Positions 1 to 6,696 of a stretch of DNA of 17,718 nucleotides are shown piece by piece. Below the pieces are notes generated by a model. It saw nothing but the letters and a program-made list of their open reading frames with translations, did no database searches and was not told where the DNA came from. Both the position numbers and the translations under genes were made by a program. Numbering within the stretch: the first letter of the stretch is position 1; the number at the start of each line of letters is the position of its first letter. Origin of the DNA: Oscillospiraceae bacterium (lineage in GTDB: Bacteria; Bacillota; Clostridia; Oscillospirales; Ruminococcaceae); NCBI GenBank assembly GCA_003516865.1, contig DPBR01000065.1, forward strand, positions 1 through 17,718, in the 5' to 3' direction.

Positions 1-54
1 TAATTGTGCGGTGTTGCCATAATACGCATTACCGCTTAAAACGACTCGGAAACG

Positions 55-72
55 TCTGCGGAATATCGCAGA
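55..72. other. Small perfect hairpin just upstream of the first gene
   Basis: TCTGCG and CGCAGA form a perfect 6-bp stem around a GAATAT loop. It ends 8 bases before the Shine-Dalgarno of the methyltransferase gene and no T-run follows it, so it is not an intrinsic terminator. It may be a 5' leader structure or a chance palindrome. The rest of 1-90 shows no promoter I can support and no credible coding end of an upstream gene; stops occur early in two of the three forward frames. Confidence 0.3.
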
Positions 73-80
73 ATGAGAAC

Positions 81-86
81 AGGAGA
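81..86 (+). promoter_or_regulatory. Ribosome binding site fixing the methyltransferase start
   Basis: AGGAGA lies 4 bases before the ATG at 91. The in-frame ATG at 73 has no comparable site upstream and would put the Shine-Dalgarno inside the coding sequence, so 91 is preferred. Confidence 0.7.
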
Positions 87-90
87 AACC

Positions 91-957
91 ATGAGATTAT
101 CCGATAAATGGAGCGATTACGAACTTCTTGACTGCTCGGACGGAGAGCGGCTTGAACGCTGGGGCGATGTTATTCTGATACGTCCCGACCCGCAGATTAT
201 ATGGAAGGAATCGGCGGAAGCGGCGGAATGGCAGACCGCGCACGCGCGTTATATCCGCTCCGATAAGGGCGGCGGCGCTTGGGATTACCGCAGAAAGCTG
301 CCCGAAAGCTGGCAGATAAGCTATAAAAATCTTACTTTTCTCGTTAAACCAACGGGCTTCAAGCACACGGGTCTTTTTCCCGAACAGGCTGTGAACTGGG
401 ATTACTGCTCCGAGCTTATCCGCGGCGCAAATCGTCCCATAAACGTGCTGAACCTTTTCGCTTACACCGGCGGAGCAACGCTTGCCTGCGCGGCGGCGGG
501 CGCTTCGGTGTGTCACTGCGACGCGGTTAAGGGTATGGTTGACTGGGGGAGGACGAACGCAAAGCTTTCGGGGCTTTCGGACAAGCCGATACGCTGGATT
601 GTCGATGACGCGAACAAGTTCATCAAGCGCGAAATCCGCCGCGGAACGCGCTATGACGGAATTATTCTCGACCCGCCGAGTTATGGACGCGGGACGAATG
701 GCGAGATGTGGAAGCTTGAAGAGTGCATATTCGGGCTTATGCGGGACATTACGGAACTTTTGTCGGATAAGCCGCTGTTTTTGCTGCTGAACAGCTACAC
801 AACGGGCTTGTCGGCGTCGGTTATGAGCTATCTTCTGAAAATGACCGTCGGTAAACGCTTTGATATCGATGTGATATCCGAGGAAATCGGTATCCCCGTG
901 AAGCAGACGGGAATGGCGCTGCCCTGCGGAAGCACGGCGATTGTCAGGTTCAAATAA
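91..957 (+). CDS. Class I SAM-dependent methyltransferase, RlmI/RlmK-like (COG1092-type)
   Basis: This is probably a 23S rRNA (cytosine or guanine) methyltransferase of 288 residues in the family that includes RlmI and the RlmK half of RlmKL, acting on rRNA in the cytoplasm. Seen in the protein: GLFPEQ at about 95-100, which precedes the Rossmann fold in this family; motif I VLNLFAYTGGAT (119-130); an acidic residue at the end of strand 2 (D144 in HCDAVKGM); VDDANKF (171-177); and the catalytic-site motif IV DPPSYGRG (194-201). The N-terminal RNA-binding PUA domain of true RlmI is absent, so the exact target base is uncertain. The ATG at 91 is chosen over the one at 73 because AGGAGA sits just before it. 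A terminator follows directly, so the gene ends its transcription unit. The family call is firm; the substrate is inferred. Confidence 0.85.
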   Translation: MRLSDKWSDYELLDCSDGERLERWGDVILIRPDPQIIWKESAEAAEWQTAHARYIRSDKGGGAWDYRRKLPESWQISYKNLTFLVKPTGFKHTGLFPEQAVNWDYCSELIRGANRPINVLNLFAYTGGATLACAAAGASVCHCDAVKGMVDWGRTNAKLSGLSDKPIRWIVDDANKFIKREIRRGTRYDGIILDPPSYGRGTNGEMWKLEECIFGLMRDITELLSDKPLFLLLNSYTTGLSASVMSYLLKMTVGKRFDIDVISEEIGIPVKQTGMALPCGSTAIVRFK

Positions 958-965
958 AATTTTTG

Positions 966-997
966 GCGGTAAAGCATTGCGCTTTGCCGCTCTTTTT
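966..997 (+). terminator. Rho-independent terminator after the methyltransferase gene
   Basis: GCGGTAAAGC pairs with GCTTTGCCGC (10 bp including one G-T pair) around the 5-base loop ATTGC, followed by TC and five Ts. It separates this gene from the ECF operon promoter that follows. Confidence 0.85.
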
Positions 998-1008
998 GCA
1001 AAAAATAC

Positions 1009-1038
1009 TTGACTTTGCGCTTGCTTTTATGGTATAAT
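1009..1038 (+). promoter_or_regulatory. Sigma-A promoter of the ecfA-ecfT-truA operon
   Basis: A -35 TTGACT (1009-1014), an 18-base spacer and a perfect -10 TATAAT (1033-1038). TGG directly before the -10 makes it an extended -10 promoter. The predicted start of transcription is near 1045, leaving a leader of roughly 30 bases with no room for a riboswitch. Confidence 0.8.
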
Positions 1039-1076
1039 ATAAAATGTATTTTTGCGTTTAGAAAAGGTGTATTGTT

Positions 1077-2828
1077 TTGGATATTATTAAAACCGAAAAT
1101 CTGTGCTACGACTACGTTACAACCGACGACGAGGGTAATGTAACGGAAAAAAGCACGGCTCTTATAAATGTTAATCTCAGCGTTCCGGACGGGCAGTTTC
1201 TTGCGGTTCTCGGACACAACGGCTGCGGAAAATCCACGCTTGCAAAGCATTTTAACGCAATTCTCGCGCCGACAAGCGGAAAAGTGCTTGTAAACGGGCT
1301 TGACACGGCTGACGAGGACAAGCTTTTCGATATCCGACGTACGGTCGGAATGGTTTTCCAGAACCCCGATAATCAGCTTGTCGCAACGATTGTCGAGGAG
1401 GACGTTGCGTTTGCGCCCGAAAATCTCGGCGTTCCTCCGAAAGAGATACGCGAACGCGTTGACGACGCGCTGAAGCAGGTTGATATGTACGAGTTCCGCG
1501 AGCACGCTCCGCACCAGCTTTCGGGCGGTCAGAAGCAGAGGGTTGCGATTGCGGGAATTATCGCGATGCAGCCGCGCTGTATCGTTATGGACGAGCCGAC
1601 CGCAATGCTTGACCCTAAGGGCAGAAAAGAGGTTATGCAGACCATAAAGCGGCTTAACAGGGAACACGGGATTACCGTAATTCTCATTACCCATTATATG
1701 GAAGAAGCCGCGCAGGCGGACAGGGTTGTCGTAATGGATAAGGGCGCGATTATTATGGACGACGAGCCGCATAAGATTTTTGCGCGTGAAAAAGAACTGA
1801 GAGCCGTCGGGCTTGACGTTCCGCAGGTGACTGAGCTTTGCTTTATGCTGAAGGAAAGCGGCGCTGATATTTCCACGGAAATAATCTTTGAGGACGAGTG
1901 TGCAAAGGCGATTGCTGCGCTTCCTCTCAGGAAAAAGACGGCTGTAATAAGCGAAGAAGCGGCTGTTGTTAACTCGGAAAAGACCGAAGAAGCCGTTCGG
2001 CTCGAAAACGTAACCTACAAGTACAGTATAGGCACGCCTTTTGAGAAAACGGCGGTTGACGATGTGTCGCTTACGATAAACCGCGGCGAATTTATCGGAA
2101 TTATCGGTCACACGGGAAGCGGCAAATCCACGCTTATCCAGCACCTCAACGGTCTTATAAAGCCGACTTCCGGAACGGTTTTCGTCGATTCGCAGGATAT
2201 TCACGCAAAAGATGTGAAAATCCGCGATATTCGTTTTAAGGTAGGAATTGTCTTTCAATATTCCGAACATCAGCTTTTTGAAGAAACGGTAGCGAAGGAT
2301 ATTGCATACGGACCGAAGAATATGGGACTTTCGGACGAGGAGATTGAAAAGCGCGTCAAAGAGGCGGCGGAGAGTATGGGAATTACCCATCTTCTTGAAA
2401 AATCGCCGTTTGAGCTTTCGGGCGGACAGCAGCGGCGCGTCGCTTTGGCGGGTGTGCTTGCGATGAACCCCGAAACGCTTATTCTCGACGAACCCGCGGC
2501 GGGTCTTGACCCGAAAGGCAGAAATAAAATCCTTGCGCTTATCAAGCAATATCACGAAAAATCGGGTAAAACCGTGCTTCTGATTTCACATTCAATGGAA
2601 GATATCGTGAAATTCGCCGAAAAAGTGCTTGTGATGAATAAGGGAAAGCTGTTCTGTTTTGATTATACGGACAATGTTTTCAAGAATACGGAAAAGCTTG
2701 TTTCAATAGGTCTTGACGTGCCTCAGATAACGCGTCTTTCGCATAAGCTGAAGAATTTCGGGATTGATATAGGAAACGATATATATACTACCGAAAGAGC
2801 CGCGAAAAGGCTGCTTTCTTTGTTATAA
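1077..2828 (+). CDS. ecfA: Fused energy-coupling factor ATPase EcfA1-EcfA2 (CbiO-type ABC protein)
   Basis: This protein supplies ATP hydrolysis for an energy-coupling-factor importer that takes up vitamins or metals with EcfT and separately encoded S components. The 583-residue protein holds two complete ABC ATPase domains that most Firmicutes make as two proteins. Domain 1 (about 1-275): Walker A GHNGCGKS (46-53), Q-loop VFQNPDNQ (93-100), signature LSGGQ (148-152), Walker B IVMDEP, switch His at 206. Domain 2 (about 306-583): Walker A GHTGSGKS (344-351), VFQYSEHQ (392-399), LSGGQ (447-451), Walker B LILDEP and a switch His in LISHSME. VFQNPDNQ is typical of EcfA1 and the second form of EcfA2, giving the order A1-A2. 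Each half ends in a similar GLDVPQ(V/I)T tail, which belongs to the EcfA dimerisation region. It starts at TTG 1077, with AAAAGGTG 7 bases upstream; ecfT follows 14 bases after the stop. Confidence 0.93.
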   Translation: MDIIKTENLCYDYVTTDDEGNVTEKSTALINVNLSVPDGQFLAVLGHNGCGKSTLAKHFNAILAPTSGKVLVNGLDTADEDKLFDIRRTVGMVFQNPDNQLVATIVEEDVAFAPENLGVPPKEIRERVDDALKQVDMYEFREHAPHQLSGGQKQRVAIAGIIAMQPRCIVMDEPTAMLDPKGRKEVMQTIKRLNREHGITVILITHYMEEAAQADRVVVMDKGAIIMDDEPHKIFAREKELRAVGLDVPQVTELCFMLKESGADISTEIIFEDECAKAIAALPLRKKTAVISEEAAVVNSEKTEEAVRLENVTYKYSIGTPFEKTAVDDVSLTINRGEFIGIIGHTGSGKSTLIQHLNGLIKPTSGTVFVDSQDIHAKDVKIRDIRFKVGIVFQYSEHQLFEETVAKDIAYGPKNMGLSDEEIEKRVKEAAESMGITHLLEKSPFELSGGQQRRVALAGVLAMNPETLILDEPAAGLDPKGRNKILALIKQYHEKSGKTVLLISHSMEDIVKFAEKVLVMNKGKLFCFDYTDNVFKNTEKLVSIGLDVPQITRLSHKLKNFGIDIGNDIYTTERAAKRLLSLL

Positions 2829-2842
2829 ATTAAGGAAAAACG

Positions 2843-3655
2843 ATGATAAAGGATATTACAATCGGGCAGTATTTCCCCGGAAAATCGGTTATTCACAGGC
2901 TGGACAGCCGCGTAAAGCTGCTTCTCGACCTGCTTTATCTGGTGACGCTGTTCACGGCGCAGAGCTTTACGGGAGTTATTCTCGCTCTGCTGTTTATGGT
3001 GTTCTGCTATATCATTTCGGGGATTAAGCTTGTTATGATACTGAAGAGCGTGAAGCCCATTCTGCCGCTGATGATTTTCACGGCGATACTCAATATGCTG
3101 TTCATCACAGGGGAAACCCCGCTGTTTCACTGGTGGATAATCTCGATTTATCCCGAAGGAATAAGACTTGCGGGATTTATGCTGCTGAGGATTATTTCGC
3201 TTATCGTTGGAATGTCGCTTCTGACGTACACAACGTCGCCGATTATGCTTACGGACGCGATTGAGCGGCTTTTGTCGCCGCTTAAAAAGGTGAGATTTCC
3301 CGTACACGAGCTTTCGATGATGATGACGATTGCGCTTAGGTTTATCCCAACGCTTGTCGAGGAAACCGACAAAATTATGTCGGCGCAAAAGGCAAGAGGC
3401 GCGGAACTGGATTCCGGCGGTATGCTGAAGCGCGCAAAATCGCTTGTTCCTATTATAATTCCGCTGTTTGTGTCGGCGTTTAAGCGCGCAAACGAGCTTG
3501 CAACCGCGATGGAATGCCGCTGCTACAAGGGCGGCGAGGGAAGAACGCGTATGCGGCAGCTTAAAATCGCGGCAAGGGACATTATAGCGATTGTGATTAT
3601 GCTGATTTTATTCGCGGGGATAATCGTGATGAATTGCTTCCCCATAATCCCGTAA
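2843..3655 (+). CDS. ecfT: Energy-coupling factor transporter transmembrane protein EcfT
   Basis: EcfT is the integral-membrane coupler that links the EcfA ATPases to interchangeable substrate-binding S proteins. The 270-residue product has hydrophobic membrane segments at about 26-60, 64-90, 107-130 and 245-265. It also carries the two cytoplasmic coupling motifs: an ARG triad (184-186 in QKARGAELD) and MECRCY (223-228), which replaces the second ARG-type motif and is followed by KGGEGRTRM, as is usual in Firmicute EcfT. TAAGGAAAAA sits just before the ATG at 2843. The gene follows the fused ecfA by 14 bases and precedes truA by 11 bases, the common Firmicute order. No S component is encoded in the window, so this appears to be a shared (group II) module whose substrate cannot be named from here. 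Confidence 0.92.
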   Translation: MIKDITIGQYFPGKSVIHRLDSRVKLLLDLLYLVTLFTAQSFTGVILALLFMVFCYIISGIKLVMILKSVKPILPLMIFTAILNMLFITGETPLFHWWIISIYPEGIRLAGFMLLRIISLIVGMSLLTYTTSPIMLTDAIERLLSPLKKVRFPVHELSMMMTIALRFIPTLVEETDKIMSAQKARGAELDSGGMLKRAKSLVPIIIPLFVSAFKRANELATAMECRCYKGGEGRTRMRQLKIAARDIIAIVIMLILFAGIIVMNCFPIIP

Positions 3656-3666
3656 AAGGAGCCTGA

Positions 3667-4416
3667 ATGCGTAATTTAAAGGTATTTATCGCCTACAACG
3701 GAGCGGCTTATCACGGTTTTCAGCGGCAGAACAACGCGCTTTCCGTTCAGGAAGCGGTCGAAAAGGCGATAGGAAAGCTTTTGAAATGCGAACCGCCCGT
3801 GATTTACGGCTGTTCGAGGACGGACGCGGGCGTTCACGCAAGGCGGTTTTGCTTTAATTTCAGAACCGAGTCGAAAATCCCGTGCGACGGCTTTGTAAAA
3901 GGTATGAACACGATTTTGCCGCCCGATATCGCGGTTATTTCCTGCGAGGACGCGTGCGAGGACTTTCACGCGAGATTTTGTACAAAATCCAAGGAATATG
4001 TTTATCTGATAAACAACAAGCCGAACAGGGACGTTTTTCTGCAAAAACTCGCGTATCATTACCCGTATCCGCTCGATATCCCGAAAATGCGCAGTGCCGC
4101 CGCTCTTTTCGTCGGCGAACACGATTTCGGCGCGTTTTGCCGCGCGGAGGGAAAAGCACGCGTTAAGTCAACGATAAGGACGATTTATGCTTGTTCGGTT
4201 GAGGAAAATGGCGGAATTGTCGAGATAAAAATACGCGGGAACGGATTTTTATACAATATGGTGCGTATTCTTGCGGGAACGCTTATTTACATCAGCGAGG
4301 GAAAACGCACGGAAAGCGATATTCTCTCGGCGCTGAATACGCGAAACCGCGATTTTGGCGGGGTTACGCTTCCGCCGGAGGGACTTTATCTTAACGAAGT
4401 ATACTATTATACTTGA
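3667..4416 (+). CDS. truA: tRNA pseudouridine synthase A
   Basis: TruA converts uridines at positions 38-40 of the tRNA anticodon stem to pseudouridine. The 249-residue length is normal. The N-terminal region has NGAAYHGFQRQ (11-21). The catalytic motif is CSRTDAGVHA (49-58), with the nucleophilic Asp at 53. The C-terminal half has the family pattern GNGFLYNMVRILAG, followed by LPPEGLYL near the end. AAAGGAG overlaps the ecfT stop codon and lies about 5 bases before the ATG, so truA is translated as part of the ECF operon. This neighbourhood (ecfA1-ecfA2-ecfT-truA) is conserved in many Firmicutes, where the ribosomal genes rplM-rpsI often follow; here they are replaced by a new transcription unit. 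The stop TGA is also part of the -35 element of the next promoter. Confidence 0.96.
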   Translation: MRNLKVFIAYNGAAYHGFQRQNNALSVQEAVEKAIGKLLKCEPPVIYGCSRTDAGVHARRFCFNFRTESKIPCDGFVKGMNTILPPDIAVISCEDACEDFHARFCTKSKEYVYLINNKPNRDVFLQKLAYHYPYPLDIPKMRSAAALFVGEHDFGAFCRAEGKARVKSTIRTIYACSVEENGGIVEIKIRGNGFLYNMVRILAGTLIYISEGKRTESDILSALNTRNRDFGGVTLPPEGLYLNEVYYYT

Positions 4417-4442
4417 CTATGGGCATATAAATGTGCTATAAT
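4413..4442 (+). promoter_or_regulatory. Extended -10 promoter for the DUF5711-cvpA-clpE-SDR operon
   Basis: -35 TTGACT (4413-4418) overlaps the TGA stop of truA. After an 18-base spacer comes a perfect TATAAT (4437-4442) preceded by TGC, an extended -10. No terminator lies between truA and this promoter, so some read-through from the ECF operon is expected. Confidence 0.78.
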
Positions 4443-4484
4443 AGACTGATGAGTTTATATACATTTTGATTATAAGGAAAGACA

Positions 4485-5636
4485 ATGGACGATAAAAACG
4501 AGCTTAAAAAGCTGAGCGGAAGAAAATCTCCCGCTGAGAAGAAAAAAAGCAGGCGGCGGACAATAGCTCTGGTTATTGTCGGGATAATCGCCGCGGCGCT
4601 TATTGTTATAATTTTTAACCGGCAGGCTGTGTTTTCACCGCTCAGGGATATCTTTCTTCCAGTCGGAAAAGCGGGTTTCCCTGTGACGCTGCCCGGAAGC
4701 GCGGCTTACGATATGGGCAAACTCGGCGGAAACTTTTACCTCCTCACCGACACATATCTCTATACATACACGGGCGGCGGCGCGGAAATTAAGAGCGTTC
4801 AGCACGGGTTTAACCGCCCCGCGTCATCGTCGACGGACAGAAGAGTGCTTGTTTACGACAAAAACGGCAAGGATTTGAAGGTTTACTCCAAATCCGAGGA
4901 AATTTTCGCAAAGACAATGGACGACGCGATTGTTTTCTCGAAAATGGGCGGCGGCGACCGTTCGGCGGTTGTCACGACCTCGACGCGCTATTCAAACTAT
5001 CTTTACATATTCGGCGGCGACGGAAAGCAGCTTTTCCGCTGGGCGTCGCCCGATGAGAAGATAATGGGAGTTTGTTTTTCCGATAACGGAAGATTTTTGT
5101 ATGTTTCGGTTGTCGGAGAGGAGAACGGCGAGCTTAACTGCGCGGTTCTTTGCTTTGACACAACCAAGGAGCAAGGCGAAATCTGGCGTGCTTCAACGGG
5201 AAGCGCGGTTTCATATTCGCTTGAGTACGCGGACGATGGAATTTACACGGTGACGGAGCGCGGCGCTTATCTGTTTGATAAGAATACGGGTGAAACCAAG
5301 GCGAAAAACGATTTTTCAAAGCAGGTTACGGGAATTTGCAGCTCAAAAGTCATGAGAGTCGTTTTGTTTCACGATTCCGCTTCAAACGGCGTAACCGCGG
5401 TTGTTTACAACGAAAATCTTGAGCCTTCGGCGTCGCTTTCGCTCGGCGAGGCAGGTTCGTTTGACGTGGAAAACCGGACGCTTTATGTGCTGAGAGAGAA
5501 CGCGCTTTTCGCGTATGACAGCGAACTTATTGAACGCAGGAACTATCAGCTCGACAACGATTATTCGGACGTTATGATTATGGACGGCGGGGCTTTTCTG
5601 CTCGGATATAATACCGTTCAGCGCGTTAATCTGTAA
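4485..5636 (+). CDS. DUF5711 family protein, membrane-anchored beta-propeller-like
   Basis: The family has no established function that I know of. The 383-residue protein starts with a charged cytoplasmic stretch (residues 1-25, rich in Lys and Arg) and one hydrophobic segment (about 26-44), giving an N-in, C-out single-pass topology. The remaining 335 or so residues are extracytoplasmic. They contain repeated beta-rich units with phrases such as LLTDTYLYTY, RVLVYDKNGKDLKVY, YLYIFGGDGKQLFRW, GRFLYVSVVG, GIYTVTERGAYLFDKNTGE and LFAYDSELIE, which resemble blades of a WD40/PQQ-type propeller without clear catalytic residues. AAGGAAA lies just before the ATG at 4485. The gene is first in its operon, 10 bases ahead of the CvpA-like gene, suggesting a joint envelope function. 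The family call is from recognition of the architecture and neighbourhood, so the role is open. Confidence 0.75.
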   Translation: MDDKNELKKLSGRKSPAEKKKSRRRTIALVIVGIIAAALIVIIFNRQAVFSPLRDIFLPVGKAGFPVTLPGSAAYDMGKLGGNFYLLTDTYLYTYTGGGAEIKSVQHGFNRPASSSTDRRVLVYDKNGKDLKVYSKSEEIFAKTMDDAIVFSKMGGGDRSAVVTTSTRYSNYLYIFGGDGKQLFRWASPDEKIMGVCFSDNGRFLYVSVVGEENGELNCAVLCFDTTKEQGEIWRASTGSAVSYSLEYADDGIYTVTERGAYLFDKNTGETKAKNDFSKQVTGICSSKVMRVVLFHDSASNGVTAVVYNENLEPSASLSLGEAGSFDVENRTLYVLRENALFAYDSELIERRNYQLDNDYSDVMIMDGGAFLLGYNTVQRVNL

Positions 5637-5646
5637 GGAGAGAAGT

Positions 5647-6678
5647 ATGGGACAGGAATTTGCCTTTGTTTTTGACATAATAATAGTTGCCGCAGCCGTT
5701 GGAATGACGTTTGTGGGGATAAAAAAGGGCTTTGCGAGAGTAATAATCGAAACGCTTTCGCTTGTAATTGCTTTTGCGCTGGCGTTTATTATAAGCGAAC
5801 CTGTTGCAAACGGAATTTACGGCGAGTTTATTGAAAAAAATATCGAGAAAACGCTTGATGAAAAAATAGACGGCGCTGAGCAGATTATCGAAATTAAGCC
5901 GTTTGGCGACACGGATATGGATTTTACAAAAATCAGGATTTCCGATGTTTCCATAGGCGACGTCGTTCCGGATTACGAGGGAACCGGCGCGGCGGTTATG
6001 GATTTGTCGGACGTTGATTTTTCTGAAACAGGAATTGAAGGGCTTAATTTAACGCTTTTCGGACTAAGCGAGAAAACCGATTTTTCCTCCGTAAACGCGA
6101 AAACCGCGCATTTCAGTATGACCGATATTGAAAAGTATGGTCTGGGAAAACTTGTAACGGCGCAGTATCTTGCGGTTTGTATGGTAAAAACGCCTGTTGC
6201 TGAAACAATCGGCGGAATGATTGACGCCGTTAAGAACACCGTTCCCACGCTTTTTACGGACGCCGGAAGCGATACGCTGAACGTTTCTTCGGTGAGAAAA
6301 GTCGTTCTTGCGATGATTGACACGAAATCTTCGGCAAAATCGGCTGTTATGGACGGAATTATTTCCCCGTCCTGTATATTGATAATAAGGTCGGTTACAG
6401 TAATTCTGCTGTTTATTGTGTTTATGCTGATACTTGGGCTTGTGGCGCGCGCCGCGGGACTTATTAACAAAATTCCGGTTCTTGGGAAGGTAAACGCGCT
6501 TCTCGGAGGAATTGCGGGTTTATGCGAGGCGGCGGTGATAATCGCGCTGTTCTGCGTTGTGACAAGGCTCATTTCGTCAACGTTCGACGGCAGCGTAATA
6601 CTGTTTAACGACGCGGCAATTAATTCGACACTCCTGTTCAAGAAGATTTACAATATTGATTTCTTGAGCTTTTTATGA
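5647..6678 (+). CDS. CvpA family membrane protein with a large internal insertion
   Basis: Members of the CvpA family are small inner-membrane proteins tied to envelope homeostasis and, in enterics, colicin V export; their biochemistry is not settled. The N-terminus has the CvpA pattern: a first hydrophobic helix (about 8-24), the GIKKGFARVIIE turn and a second helix (about 36-52). Two further hydrophobic helices lie at about 243-264 and 283-307, giving four in all. Between helix 2 and helix 3 lies a polar, Asp/Thr/Ser-rich insertion of about 185 residues, making the protein 343 residues against roughly 160-180 for ordinary CvpA. Its side of the membrane is likely extracytoplasmic by positive-inside reasoning (KKGF after helix 1). 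TAAGGAGAG overlaps the DUF5711 stop codon and clpE starts 18 bases downstream, so the three are cotranscribed. Confidence 0.72.
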   Translation: MGQEFAFVFDIIIVAAAVGMTFVGIKKGFARVIIETLSLVIAFALAFIISEPVANGIYGEFIEKNIEKTLDEKIDGAEQIIEIKPFGDTDMDFTKIRISDVSIGDVVPDYEGTGAAVMDLSDVDFSETGIEGLNLTLFGLSEKTDFSSVNAKTAHFSMTDIEKYGLGKLVTAQYLAVCMVKTPVAETIGGMIDAVKNTVPTLFTDAGSDTLNVSSVRKVVLAMIDTKSSAKSAVMDGIISPSCILIIRSVTVILLFIVFMLILGLVARAAGLINKIPVLGKVNALLGGIAGLCEAAVIIALFCVVTRLISSTFDGSVILFNDAAINSTLLFKKIYNIDFLSFL

Positions 6679-6696
6679 AGGTAAGGTGAATTTGAT

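Noticed and set aside
1..90. Possible 3' end of an upstream gene or a promoter for the methyltransferase
   Set aside because: Stops occur early in two forward frames, the open one has no recognisable motif, and TTGTGC/CATAAT are only 8 bases apart, too close for a promoter.
1039..1076. Riboswitch upstream of the ECF operon (for example cobalamin or thiamin)
   Set aside because: The leader from the predicted transcript start to the TTG start is only about 30 bases, too short for any known vitamin riboswitch.
828..2555. A 575-codon open frame on the minus strand opposite the fused ecfA
   Set aside because: It lies wholly across a certain gene with all ABC motifs on the plus strand, its translation is rich in Arg/Lys/Phe/Asn with no recognisable domain, and it extends over the terminator and promoter at 966-1038. 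It is a codon-bias shadow.
2723..3388. A 221-codon minus-strand frame opposite ecfT
   Set aside because: Low-complexity His/Arg/Asn/Gln-rich translation, overlapping the ends of two real genes, with no supporting signals.
5973..6641. A 222-codon minus-strand frame opposite the CvpA-like gene
   Set aside because: The Ser/Thr/Ile-rich translation is a mirror of the hydrophobic and Asp-rich plus-strand protein; no start signals or motifs.
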